DNA of 20,880 nucleotides, from the NCBI GenBank assembly GCA_030446525.1, contig JAUJNC010000099.1, positions 1-20,880 on the forward strand. The letters run 5' to 3'. Source of the DNA: Armatimonadaceae bacterium (lineage in GTDB: Bacteria; Armatimonadota; Armatimonadia; Armatimonadales; Armatimonadaceae). Each line of letters begins with the position of its first letter. Position 1 is the stretch's first letter. Position numbers and translations under genes: made by a program. Below, one piece after another: positions 1-9,688 of this stretch. The notes below the pieces were generated by a model that was given only the letters and a program-made list of their open reading frames with translations, ran no database searches and had not been told where the DNA came from.

Positions 1-90
1 CACCCGACGCTCTACCGCGCTATCGAAAAAGATGCCCAGGAACACAGCGGCGGGGCCCTCGTACCTGCGCGGCCACGAAGAGCTTTATAA
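1..90 (+). CDS. Possible C-terminal tail of an upstream gene (partial)
   Basis: A reading frame open from base 1 ends at a TAA at 88-90 and encodes about 29 residues beginning HPTLYRAIEKDAQEH. The first half looks like an ordinary protein tail; the rest is Arg/Pro/Ala-rich and could be out-of-frame sequence. It would overlap the fucosidase start at 32 by 59 nt, which is long for a real overlap, so either an indel hides the true stop or this is chance. I do not recognise the family. Confidence 0.25.
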   Translation, partial: HPTLYRAIEKDAQEHSGGALVPARPRRAL

Positions 91-1066
91 GCAGAACCCG
101 CACGCCGCGGCGGTCGAATGGTTTCGCGATGCCCGGTACGGCCTCTTCCTGCATTACGGCCTGTACTCCTTGCTGGGCCGCCATGAGTGGGTGCAGCTGC
201 GTGAGCTGATCCCGGTCGCCGAGTATGCCAAGCTGGAAAAGCAGTTCACCGCCAGGAACTTTGACGCGAACGGCATCACCGACCTCGCCGTCGCCGCCGG
301 CATGAAGTACGTCAACCTCACCACGCGTCACCACGACAGCTTCTGCCTGTTCCGCACCAAGGAGACGCCGTTCAACAGCGTCAACAGCCCGGCGGGGCGC
401 GACCTGGTCGGCGAGCTCGCCGAGGCGTGCCGGAACAAGGGGCTCGGGCTGTTCCTGTACTACTCGCACGGGCGCGACTGGCGGCACCCGCACGCGCCCA
501 ACAACGACGAGTGGGGCGGCAACGCCCGGCCCAAATACGACCCGCCGGAGCCTTCGTATGCTTACGGCAAGGAGCACGACCTGCGCAAATACGTGGACTT
601 CATGACCGCGCAGGTCACGGAGCTGCTCACCCAGTACGGTCCCGTGGCGGGCATCTGGCTCGACGGCATCGGCGTGCTGCTCAAAGGGCCTAAGGAGCGG
701 TTCCAGTGTCAGAAGCTCTACGACCACGTCCACCGGCTGCAGCCGCAGGCGCTGGTCAGCTACAAGCAGGGGCTGCTCGGCACGGAGGATTTCCTGACGC
801 CGGAGCACGAGGGGGTGGCAAACCCGAGCGGCAAGCCGATGGAGATCAACACGACGCTGCAGGACAAGGGGTGGGGTTACGTGAAGGGCGCCGAGCACTT
901 GGGGGCGGATCAGGTCTGGGAGCGGCTCACGGTGGCCGCCAAGCAGCGGGCGAATCTGCTCCTCAACACCGGCCCGCTGGGGGACGGCTCGATCCACCCG
1001 GAGGACGCCGCGACGCTCAGAGAAGTTGGTACGCGCCTCCGCAAAGAGGGGTTCCCCAAAGGGTAA
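32..1066 (+). CDS. Alpha-L-fucosidase, GH29 family
   Basis: This gene encodes a 344-residue GH29 retaining alpha-L-fucosidase, which hydrolyses terminal alpha-L-fucose from glycans. The N-terminal part has the family's HYG (41-43) and the paired-histidine segment TTRHHD (97-102). GIWLDG (207-212) carries the probable nucleophile Asp211, and the end of the barrel has an LLNTGPLGDG segment. The protein is shorter than typical bacterial GH29 enzymes (usually above 400 residues) and stops soon after the barrel, so the C-terminal beta-sandwich domain seems to be missing. No signal peptide is visible, but the frame is open upstream to the window edge, so the start at 32 is provisional. The next gene starts 15 nt after the stop with an AAGGAG site in the gap, which suggests co-transcription. 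Fucose release beside nine sulfatases points to a sulfated, fucose-containing substrate (inference). Confidence 0.88.
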   Translation: MPRNTAAGPSYLRGHEELYKQNPHAAAVEWFRDARYGLFLHYGLYSLLGRHEWVQLRELIPVAEYAKLEKQFTARNFDANGITDLAVAAGMKYVNLTTRHHDSFCLFRTKETPFNSVNSPAGRDLVGELAEACRNKGLGLFLYYSHGRDWRHPHAPNNDEWGGNARPKYDPPEPSYAYGKEHDLRKYVDFMTAQVTELLTQYGPVAGIWLDGIGVLLKGPKERFQCQKLYDHVHRLQPQALVSYKQGLLGTEDFLTPEHEGVANPSGKPMEINTTLQDKGWGYVKGAEHLGADQVWERLTVAAKQRANLLLNTGPLGDGSIHPEDAATLREVGTRLRKEGFPKG

Positions 1067-1081
1067 GGAGCTTTTCGCCGC

Positions 1082-3752
1082 ATGGAAGAGAAGCGCTCAG
1101 CGAAGGATGAGAAGGGGGTGGACCGCCGCCGCTTCCTGAAGGCGTTTGCGCTGGCCGCCTCGACCGGCCCCGCTTTGTTGGGACGGGCTTCGGGAGCCGG
1201 GGTGCGCGGCTCCGTGCCTGTGGACGACTTCCGCCGGCCGGACTCCTTGTACCACGGCGACGGGTGGGAGTCACTTAACCCCGGGTACTGGAAGGTCCAG
1301 GGAGGCGCCCTGCGGCGGCGGCTACAGAACCGGGGCGACCGCGCGCGCGCGACCGGCTTCCCCTTTCACTATGAAACGAATCAGAACAGGCCGATGCCGA
1401 CGGAGTATGATCCGTCGCTGCCGTTCGGCATGATCTGGCGGCGCGACTGGAGGCTCGGCGGCAACTACGCGATCCGCGTCGAGGCGACCGTCCGAGGTTT
1501 GCCGCCTTCACCCGCCGATAACCGCGACTGGAAGCAGCACCAGCCCGGCTACGCACTGATGGGCCTCTGCTTCGGCGGGCGCAGCCTTTACGAGAGCTGG
1601 CAGGGCGGGGGGAAAAGCGGGAACGCCGCCTGGTACGCCGCGTGGCGGGACAACCATCTCTTCGGCATCTACGATCACGCTTCAAACACGCCCGAACCCG
1701 TCGGGGAAGGCGCCGAGAGGCCGGCCCCGCCTCTGCGGCCCGGCGACAAAGTCGCCCTCGAGCTGACGGTCAGCGGCGACGATCCCGAAACGGCCACCGT
1801 GAGCGCCAGAATGATCGCCGGGCCATCGGTCACACAGATCGAACGCAGGGGCGTCGAGCGCAAGCGGTACACGGAAGGGTATTTCGGGGTCGTGGCGCGC
1901 GGCCTGCTCGACTTCGAAGTCAACCGCGTGACCCTGGAGCCGGGCGGCAACCAGCCCCTCGACGCGCCCGTTAATGAGCTCCACGTCTGTTACCCGCTGG
2001 GCGACACGCTGCGGCGGACGGACGGCCGCTGGCGGTGTCGCTTCGTCGCCCTGTTCCGCAACGACGGCGCGCAGGCGCAGATCCGCGTGAGCGATTCCCC
2101 GAACCCCCGTGGCGGCTGGGGCAAGGTTCCCGCCGCCGGCTCGGCGCGCATCATCAACAACGACTTCCGCCGCAACACCGCCGTCATCGATGTCGCGCTG
2201 CCCGCCGATCCGGGCGAGGCGACGCTCTATTACACCGTCTGGAAAGACGGGCGCGACGTGACGGCCGATCCGCGCACCGGATTCCTGGGCAGGAAGGATT
2301 ACGTCGGGCGGCTGCCCCGGCTCGCCGCGCCCTACCGTCTCTGCGGGCTGAGCTGCCATGCCATCCACGAGAACGCGCCGCACCTGCCCCGCGCCGAAAG
2401 GTTCGAGGAGAACTGGGTGCACGATCAGCCGACGCCGGACGCGTACCGCTACCTGGAAGACTACGACTTCCAGGTCATGCTCTGGGAAGATGACGTCTGG
2501 TATCTGGAACTGCTGCTGTATCCGCCCAGCACCGACGATGCCTACAAGGTCATCACCGCCACCATCGCCGGCCCCACCACGCGCTGGCAGATGATGCGCC
2601 ACTGGAACGTGCTCAACCCGGGCGATCACGACCACGGCATGGACGATGTCAAAGGCCCGGAGCAGCTCGCGATCCGGAAGCAGGAGGGGCTGGGGCAGGA
2701 CCCGGAGTACATGCGGCGTAACTTCCAGATCGTCAGCCACCTGATGGGCGGGCAGGAAGACCCGTCGCCGACTGATAACCCCAGGCGGTGGCGGCGCTGG
2801 AAGATGCCTGCCGACGACTTCTCGCTGCTCGTCCTCGATGCGCGCCTGTGGCGCAGCTCGCAGGACACGCACCTCTGGACCGAGTGGGGCTGGAAGGACA
2901 AAGGGGATGTTTATGACCGGAGCGACCCGACCCGAACCCTGCTGGGCGAGGAGCAGTTCGGGTGGCTGCAGCAGACGATCCGCACCGACCCGTCGCCGCT
3001 GATCTGCCTGACCGGCGTCAACGGGCTGCACACCGTCTGGACCGGCACCAAGGGGGCCCCCGATTCGTCCGTCCGTTTCGATCAGCGTGACCGGGCCGAC
3101 GCCGATTTCGCCGCGGGTCAGGGCGGGGAGCGACCGCGTCCTCGAACTGCTCGGCAGCCGCGACGGCGTCGTGAGCGTGTACGGCGACGTGCACAACGGC
3201 TGCATCCTGCGCAACGCCCGGCACCGCCTCTACGAGTGCTCCTTCGGCCCGATCGGGCGCACCGGCGGGCGGGGCCTCAAGCAAGGGTTCGGTCCCCTGG
3301 ATGCGGGACTTCGACGGGCGCGAGCTAGAGGTTTATGCCTTGTACCATCAACAGTACGAGTCGCCGGACCTGAAGCCCCGCACGGGGCCGATGTACTGGA
3401 ACTTCCTCGAAATGCACTTCGACCCGCGCGGCCCGGACCCGAGCTTCCGTTTAACGATCCGCAACCTGATCGATCCGCCCGGTGCGGCGCGCGCGGCGGC
3501 GGGTCAGTGGAAGACCGGGCGTCCAACACCGGCCGCCCGCCTTCCTGCCTGCTGCCGAAGCTTAAAACGTTGCCGGGCGCCGGCGCGCTTTTCACGGCGG
3601 ACGGGGCGCCTGTCCGCGGCGCCCGCAGTCTGCCGGACGGCACGCTGCAGGCGCGCGGCCTTGTGGACGTCGCCCCGGGGACGCGCCTGGTCATGACCAG
3701 CTTCGATGGCGAGAAGGCGGACGTGCAGGTCATCAAGACCCTGCCACTGTAA
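1082..3752 (+). CDS. Tat-exported PhoD-like metallophosphatase family protein (frame broken)
   Basis: This is a large secreted protein of about 885 residues with a C-terminal PhoD/calcineurin-like phosphoesterase region. The start ATG follows AAGGAG at 1065-1070. The N-terminus has a twin-arginine signal, DRRRFLKAF (residues 14-22), with an Ala-rich stretch after it. A beta-rich N-terminal half (about 40-400) precedes the likely metal-site segments: MLWEDDVWY, NPGDHDHG and GDVHNG (around 3192-3209). The frame is intact to about 3110. It then shifts near 3116 (an extra G or two lost bases), near 3294-3298 (CCCC where CCC would restore GPWMRDFDG) and between about 3490 and 3550, and closes at the TAA at 3750-3752. 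The phosphoesterase fold is inferred from the motif pattern; substrate and metals are unknown. It shares a short gap with the fucosidase, so it may remove phosphate or phosphodiester groups from the same material. Confidence 0.65.
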
Positions 3753-3794
3753 GACTTAAGATGGCGAGCACCGCGGGAGTCGTAGACGACAGCC

Positions 3795-5262
3795 ATGAAC
3801 GCAATGCCCAATCAACGCCCGAACATTCTTTTCATCGTGGCCGACCACCACACCTGGCACGGCATCGCCGATCGTTCCCGGCGCGCACGCCGAACCTCAA
3901 CCGTCTGGCCCAGGGGGGGCTGCTCTTCGAGAGGAGTTACACGCCGGTTAGCGTGTGTTGTCCGGCGCGCGCCATGCTGATTTCGGGCGCGTATCCGTGG
4001 CACAACGGCGTGTATAACCAGGTGCACGTGCCGCAGTCGCTTTCCCGATATGAAGCCGGACGTGGTGACCTATTCGCAGCGGCCGCGCGCGGCCGGCTAC
4101 CGGCTGGGCTACTGCGGCAAGTGGCACGCGAGCCATGTGCGCGGCCCGATGGACTTCGGCTTTCACGAAAACGGCGACCCGATGGGGGTGGACGACGCCT
4201 ATCTGGCGCGTCACAATGTGCCGGAGGCGGAGCGATACGCCCGTACCGCCAGAGGTTTGAGCACAAGCTGTCGGGGCGGAAGTTCGTGGCGTGGGCGGGG
4301 ACGGAGCCGCACCTGATGTGGGCCTGCAACGAGAGCGCGCCGGAATCCACGCACACCCATTTTCTGGCCGAGCGGGCGAGCCGCATGATCCGCGGGTTCT
4401 CGGCGCGCGAGGAGCCCTGGCACATCGAGGTGCATTTTCCCGAGCCGCACGACGCCTACACACCGCTGCGCCGCTTCCTCGACAACTACCGATGCGGGCG
4501 CCATCGAACTGCCGGAAAGCTACTACAAAGACACTTTGAGAACAAGCCGAACCTTTTTGCGCGCGCGAAGCAGGCCTGTGGGCGGAGCTGGACGAGGACG
4601 ACTTCAAGCAGGGTGTGCGCCATTTCTTCGCCTACTGCGAACAGGTCGATCATTACGCCGGACGTGTGCTGCAGGCCCTCGACGAGAGTGGAGGCCGACA
4701 ACACGCTGGTGATCTTCACCAGCGATCACGGCGATATGGTGCCGGGGCGCACCGCGTGTACCTCAATGGCTGGAGGCCCTACGAGGAAGCGCACCGCATC
4801 CCCCTGAACGCGCGCTGCCCGGGTGTCGTCGCGCCGGGCGGCAAATCCGATGCGCTCGTGCAGCTGCACGATTGGGCGCACACCTTCCCATCCATCGCCG
4901 GCGCCGAGCCGCTCCCCTACGCCGACGGCAAAGACCTCCTGCCGATCTTGCGCGACCCGGCCACGCCCGGCCCGGACCATATTCTGAACGTTTACTACGG
5001 CGCGGAGTTTCTGTACACGCAGCGCATCCTGATCGGCCGGCGCTTCAAATACGTGTTTAACGGCTTCGACTGGGACGAGTTCTACGACCTCGAACGCGAC
5101 CCCGGCGAGGTTCGCAACGCGATCAACGACCCGGAATACGCGGAGGCCGTCCGCGAAGCGCGCCGGGCGTTGTGGCAAACCATGGAGCGGTTCGATGATC
5201 CCTATCCCAAGGGCCGCTACGGCGCGGGGCGCTACCTTCCCCGCGGCCAGGAGCGCGCATGA
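3795..5262 (+). CDS. Type I sulfatase, no signal peptide (multiple frameshifts)
   Basis: This alkaline-phosphatase-superfamily sulfatase hydrolyses sulfate esters. It begins MNAMPNQRPNILFIVADHH, the usual first strand with metal-binding acidic/His residues, and has no export signal. The formylglycine motif reads CCPAR in VSVCCPARAMLISG (about 3950-3990), with Ala where most sulfatases have Ser. Further landmarks are YCGKWHASH (near 4110), EPHDAYTPL, FTSDHGD (near 4715-4735) and a C-terminal YDLERDPGEVRN. The frame changes about eight times between 3880 and 4745; the part from 4745 to the TGA at 5260-5262 is clean. One break is repaired by adding a T to the run near 4533, restoring DTFENK. All core motifs survive, which favours sequencing indels over decay. 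It lies 42 nt after the phosphatase gene. The exact sulfatase subfamily and substrate cannot be told. Confidence 0.72.
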
Positions 5263-5364
5263 TCGCTGAGAACAGCTCCTGCAAGACGTGAACAGATCGG
5301 CCGATCCGGGCGACCGTGAACCGCGGCCCGGACCGTCGGCACAAGAGGGGAAGCTATTTGAGAC

Positions 5365-6750
5365 ATGAAACAGCCCAACATCCTGCTCATTATGAGCGAC
5401 GAGCATAACGCGAACGTCGCCGGCTGCTACGGCAACGCCCTCGCGCGCACGCCGCACCTGGACGCGCTCGCCGCGCGCGGCGTGACGTTCGACGGCTGCT
5501 ACTGCAACTCGCCGCTGTGCGTGCCGTCGCGCCTGAGCTTCACGGCCGGCAAGTACGTTTCGCGGGTCGGCGCCTGGAGCAACCAGAGCGACCTGCCCCA
5601 CGCGGAATATCCCAGCCTGCCGCGCGTGCTCCAGGCCGCCGGTTACGAGGCGCTTCTTTGCGGCAAGCAGCACTACGCGCGCGGCCGTCATTACGGCTTC
5701 GCCGAGATCGGCGGGCACTTCAACGAGGGCGTGCGCGGCGGCCAGGACCGCCGCCGCGACCCCGACGACCTCACGCCCCGGCCCGGCTTTTCCCCGCGCT
5801 TCCACGACTTCCACACGGGCGACGACAGCTCCATCCTGCGCCACGACCGGCGGGTGACGCCGGCCGTGGTCGATTTCCTGCGGACGCGCGGCGCGGTGGA
5901 CGGGCCCTTCTTCCTCTTCGCCGGCTACCTCGCGCCGCACTTCCCCCTGATCGTGCCGGAGGAATACTGGCGCCACTTCGAAGGCGACGTTCCCCCGCCC
6001 GTCCTGCCCGAGGGGCACCTCGAATCCCTGCCGCGCAACTACAAACACCTGCGCGTCGGCTTCCACATGACCGACGTCCCGGCCGAGATCGTGCGGCGCG
6101 GCCGCGAGCTCTACTACGGCCTGACCGAGTGGCTGGACGACGAGATCGGCAAGGTCCTTCAGGCGCTCGAAAACAGCGCCGTCGCCGACGACACCGTCGT
6201 CGTCTACACCTCGGACCACGGCGAGAACCTGGGCGAGCACGGCCTGTGGTGGAAGAACAGCATGTATGAGCACGCCGCGCGCGTGCCCCTCGTCGTTTCG
6301 TGGCCCGCCCGCTGGGCGGGCGGGCAGCGCCGCACCCAGGCCTGCTCGCTCGTCGATCTGGTCCAGACGCTCGCGGAGATCGCCGGGGGCGAGGTCCCCG
6401 AAGATTGGGACGGCGATTCGCTCGTTCCCTGGCTGGATGATGCGAAGGCGGAATGGAAGGACCTGGCCATCAGCGAGTACTACGCGCACAACATCGCCTC
6501 GGGCTATGCGATGCTGCGGCAGGGCCGTTTCAAATACGTCTACCACACGCCCGCCGGCGCGGATCACCCCGCCGAGCGCGAGCTGTACGACCTTTCTGCC
6601 GACCCCGGCGAGTTTTCCAGCCTGGCCTCCCGCCCCGAGCAGCAGGAGCGGATCCGGCAGATGCACGCCGCGCTGGTGACGGAGCTTGGCGAGGATCCCG
6701 ACGACACTGAGCGGCGCTGCCGCGCCGAGTTCGCCCGCGGCGGCGCGTGA
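5365..6750 (+). CDS. Type I sulfatase, cytoplasmic type, intact
   Basis: This intact 461-residue sulfatase starts directly with MKQPNILLIMSDEH, so no signal peptide is present and it should act in the cytoplasm. The canonical formylglycine motif CVPSR lies at 52-56 (Cys52). Metal and active-site landmarks are SDEH (11-14), LCGKQHYARG (98-107, where many relatives have GKWH) and YTSDHGENLGEHG (281-293, Asp284/His285). The C-terminus has ELYDLSADPGEFSSLA, typical of the sulfatase C-terminal subdomain. The layout resembles choline-sulfatase-like and related small-substrate sulfatases, but I cannot assign a substrate. The start follows a purine-rich GAGGGGAAG site and a 102-nt gap from the preceding sulfatase. 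The stop overlaps or closely precedes the next sulfatase, so the two are probably translated from one message. Confidence 0.9.
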   Translation: MKQPNILLIMSDEHNANVAGCYGNALARTPHLDALAARGVTFDGCYCNSPLCVPSRLSFTAGKYVSRVGAWSNQSDLPHAEYPSLPRVLQAAGYEALLCGKQHYARGRHYGFAEIGGHFNEGVRGGQDRRRDPDDLTPRPGFSPRFHDFHTGDDSSILRHDRRVTPAVVDFLRTRGAVDGPFFLFAGYLAPHFPLIVPEEYWRHFEGDVPPPVLPEGHLESLPRNYKHLRVGFHMTDVPAEIVRRGRELYYGLTEWLDDEIGKVLQALENSAVADDTVVVYTSDHGENLGEHGLWWKNSMYEHAARVPLVVSWPARWAGGQRRTQACSLVDLVQTLAEIAGGEVPEDWDGDSLVPWLDDAKAEWKDLAISEYYAHNIASGYAMLRQGRFKYVYHTPAGADHPAERELYDLSADPGEFSSLASRPEQQERIRQMHAALVTELGEDPDDTERRCRAEFARGGA

Positions 6751-6767
6751 GCGCCGGTAAGCACACG

Positions 6768-8250
6768 ATGACACACGACAACAACCCGGCGACGCGGGGC
6801 GGCGGGACCGGCCCGGAGCAGCGCCGCCCCAACATCCTGTTCCTGATGAGCGACGAGCACCGCGCCGACGTCGCCGGCTTCGCCGGCGACGCGGTCGTTC
6901 GTACGCCCGTTCTGGACGAACTCGCGCGGGAGGGCGTCGTGTTCGCGAACGCCTACACGCCCTCGCCCATCTGCGTGCCGGGCCGCCAGTGTCTCATGAC
7001 GGGGCAGCTCCCCCGGACGTGCGGCTGCTTCGTCTACGGCAACGACCTGCCGCCGTTCTCGTACACGTGGGCGCGCCACTTCGCGCGCCACGCGTACCGG
7101 AGCGTGTGCGCGGGCAAGCTGCATCATATGGGACCGGATCAGATGCAGGGGTGGACACAGCGCATCGGCGGCGACACGAGCGTGGAGGACGCGTTCGTCG
7201 CCGACCGGGCCGAGGAGGCGTTCCTGCGCCACGGCGCCGGCAGGCGCGGTCCGGGCTGGAAATTCCGACGCCGCCGAGGTCCAGCGCGCCCGCGCCGGCC
7301 ACACGCGCAACCAGATCTTCGACGCGTACGCCGTGCAGGGGGCCGTCGACTTCCTGCGCGACTATTTCGTGGACCTGACCTACGACCGGGCGACGCCGGA
7401 CCGGCCGCTGCTCCTCAAGGTCAGCCTGCTCCAGCCGCACTACCCGTATGTCACCGACGAGGCGAAGCTGCGCCACTACATGAGCCGGGTCCGCCCCTTC
7501 CTCGGTGAGCCGGTGTTTGATCACCTGTTCCTGTCGCAGCGCCAGGTCCGCGTCCCCGGCGACGCGACCGAGCGCGACGTGCGCCGGGCGACCGCCGCGT
7601 ACTACGGGATGATCGAGACCGTGGACGCGCACTTCGGCGCGGTCCTGGACGCCCTGCGCGACGTCGGCCAGGACCCCGACGAGTGGATCATCGTTTACAC
7701 GAGCGACCACGGCGAGATGCTCGGCGAGCACGGGATCTGGGAGAAGCAGAAGTTTTTCGAAGCCAGCGTCCGGGTCCCGCTCGTCATCCGCTGGCCGGCG
7801 GGCGGCCTCGCGGGCGGGCGGGTCGCGGGGGAAAACGTCAACCTGTGCGACCTGTTCGCCACGTTCTGCGACCTTGCGGGTCTGCCCGTGCCCGCGGGCC
7901 TCGACAGCCGCAGCCTCGCGCCCCTGCTGCGCGGCGACGCGGCGGGCTGGGACAACGAAACCGTCTCCCACTTCGGCCGCACGAACCTGATGATCAAGCG
8001 GGACCACCTGAAGTACCAGTACTACGGCCCGGACATACCCGAGGTTCTGTTCGACCTGGAACGGGACCCCGGCGAGACCCGGAACCACGTGGGCGATGCG
8101 CGCCATCGGGACGCGCTCGCCGCCTTCCGCGCCCGCCGGAAGGCGCTCGGCTACGGCCCGGACGCCGACCCGAACTACCGCAACGCCGGCTACGCGGCCG
8201 CGGGCCGGAGGGAAAATACACCAGCGAGGAGAATACAAAGAGTACCATGA
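6768..8250 (+). CDS. Type I sulfatase with CVPGR motif, no signal peptide (one frameshift)
   Basis: This is a sulfatase of about 493 residues. I prefer the ATG at 6768; a GTG at 6747 overlapping the previous stop (GTGA) is an alternative giving seven more residues. The N-terminal strand RPNILFLMSDEHRADVAG starts at about residue 20, with no export signal. The formylglycine motif is CVPGR (69-73), with Gly in the Ser position. LCAGKLHHM-like residues occur near 7110-7130 (SVCAGKLHHM), then YTSDHGEMLGEHG (near 7698) and LFDLERDPGETRNH (near 8050). A single frame change occurs near 7260-7270 around GGAAATTCCG; before and after it both frames read cleanly. The stop TGA (8248-8250) overlaps the next start as ATGA, so translation is probably coupled to the dioxygenase. 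It is most similar in layout to its upstream neighbour, suggesting paralogous cytoplasmic sulfatases. Confidence 0.82.
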
Positions 8251-9131
8251 GCGATCAGAACCCTTCCACTCAGCCTCCCCGACAAAGCCTGTTCGCCCCC
8301 ACGCCGGACGAGATGCGCCGGTGGGAGGAGCAAGGCTTCCTGATCCGCGAGCGCGTCTTCTCGGACGCCGAGTGTGACGACCTGGCCGAGCGCGCCGAGC
8401 GGCTGGCGCACGACGAGGACCTTGTGCCCGAGAAGCGGCGCAAGCTGAACGCCCTGGCGAAGGAGCAGGGGACGCAGATCGCCGGCAAGCCGGTGATGCA
8501 CAGCGTGACGCGGCCGCACGTCTACGACGAACGGTTCCGCGCCCACGCCCGGGATCCGCGCGTCACCGACGTGCTCGCCCACATCCTCAGCCCGGACCTG
8601 GTCACGCACAACGCCCTGTTTATCTTCAAGGCGCCGGGCGTCGGCCTGCCGTTCCCGTGGCACCAGGACATGTGGTTCTTCGGGAAGCGCTTCCAAACGC
8701 CCTCCACGGTGGGCACCTGGCAGGCCATGGACGACGCGTACGTCGAGAACGGCTGCATGTGGGTGATCCCCGGCAGCCACAAGGGGTCCATCCTCCCTCA
8801 CGACATGCCCACCGAGGGGCCGCAGCAGGAGGAGTTCCGCATAGCACGCGTGCCCGAAGGGGAACAGGGCGTTCCCGTCGAAATCCCGAAGGGTTCCGTC
8901 CTCTGGTTCCACGGGTACCTGCTGCACAAGAGCGGCCACAACCACACGCAGACCTGGCGCCGCACGCTCGTGGTCCACTACCTGAGCGCCCGGGCCTCGT
9001 ACGTGAACCCCGCGGGCGGGGGCGAGCCGATCGCCTGGGTGCGCGGCGAAACGTATGAAGGACACGTGCGTCCGGAGCCGGACGCGACCTTGCTGGAAGC
9101 CGACATCCGGTGGGCGACGGCGCAGAGATAG
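8247..9131 (+). CDS. PhyH-family Fe(II)/2-oxoglutarate dioxygenase
   Basis: This intact 294-residue protein belongs to the phytanoyl-CoA dioxygenase (PhyH) family, which couples oxidation of a substrate C-H bond to decarboxylation of 2-oxoglutarate. The Fe(II) facial triad is visible: His139 and Asp141 in PWHQDMWFF and His227 in LLHKSGHN. The 2-oxoglutarate-binding Arg is probably Arg239 in TWRRTLVVHYL. NGCMWVIPGSHKGS (168-181) is a characteristic family segment. No signal peptide is present, so the protein is cytoplasmic. The start ATG overlaps the TGA of the preceding sulfatase by 4 nt; AGGAG about 14 nt upstream or AAAGAG nearer may serve as ribosome site. The broad family also oxidises small polar molecules, so true phytanoyl-CoA is not implied. 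Coupling to two cytoplasmic sulfatases suggests a role in processing a desulfated or sulfated small molecule (inference). A 191-nt gap without a clear gene follows. Confidence 0.88.
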   Translation: MSDQNPSTQPPRQSLFAPTPDEMRRWEEQGFLIRERVFSDAECDDLAERAERLAHDEDLVPEKRRKLNALAKEQGTQIAGKPVMHSVTRPHVYDERFRAHARDPRVTDVLAHILSPDLVTHNALFIFKAPGVGLPFPWHQDMWFFGKRFQTPSTVGTWQAMDDAYVENGCMWVIPGSHKGSILPHDMPTEGPQQEEFRIARVPEGEQGVPVEIPKGSVLWFHGYLLHKSGHNHTQTWRRTLVVHYLSARASYVNPAGGGEPIAWVRGETYEGHVRPEPDATLLEADIRWATAQR

Positions 9132-9322
9132 GATCCTGCCGGCGGAAAGGGCGTCCCGGCGCCCTCGCCGTCGATGAACCGGCCCGTTGGCGGCGTAGGT
9201 GAAAATGAACCAACCGGTCCGTTTGTTCGTCTGTTTACATGCCCCGGCCGAAGATAGCTACCGCCCTTAAGCCCGTTCCGGTGTTCGTCGATCGCCCACA
9301 AAGATAACGCAAAGGCAGCCTG

Positions 9323-9678
9323 ATGAAAGCAACAAAACCTTTTCTTGCCGCGGCCACCGCGGCGCTCGTTTTCGCCCCGTTCGCGGCGACGCTCGCCCAG
9401 TCCACCCCGGCCAAGCCGCCCGCACCCAAAAAGGCGGCGGGCGCGCGGAAGCCCGGCAGGAACCGCGTGCCGCGCCCGGTCGCGCAGCTTCAAGCCGTCA
9501 TGGGCAAGCCGCTCACCGACGCGCAAAAGAAGGCGGTCCTGGCCGCGGCCCAGGAGCGTGACAAGGCGATGAAGCCCATCCGCGACAGGTACCAGCAGAA
9601 CGTCGCCAAGGCGCTCGGCATCACCGTCGCGCAGCGCGACGCCCGGGAAAAGGCGTGGCGCGCCAAGCAAAACGTTAG
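9323..9678 (+). CDS. Small secreted protein of unknown function (3' end uncertain)
   Basis: The frame starts with a Sec signal peptide, MKATKPFLAAATAALVFAP, probably cleaved after ATLAQ (about residue 26). A Pro/Lys/Ala-rich linker follows, then a charged helical segment containing LTDAQKKAVLAAAQERDKAM and LGITVAQRDAREKAWRAKQ. The LTDAQ segment faintly recalls Spy/CpxP-like periplasmic helical proteins, but I would not assign that family. The frame runs on past 9678 with increasingly Arg-rich, unconvincing sequence. A one-base slip in the A-rich stretch at 9665-9672 would end it at the TAG at 9676-9678, giving about 118 residues, which I prefer. It is the first gene after a 191-nt gap and precedes the formylglycine-generating enzyme, so it may begin a second operon. 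Confidence 0.5.
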
Positions 9679-9688
9679 AGACGTGCGA

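Noticed and set aside
4726..6774. Very long minus-strand open frame (about 680 codons) opposite the sulfatases
   Set aside because: It is a GC-rich antisense shadow of clear sulfatase genes, is rich in Val/Ala/Arg/Gly and has no recognisable motif. The same applies to long antisense frames at 1682-3214, 10706-12091 and 12187-13644.
9137..9150. 13-base string GCCGGCGGAAAGG found here and again near 13706
   Set aside because: Only two copies, GC-rich and in one case simply part of a ribosome site; no evidence for a regulatory repeat.
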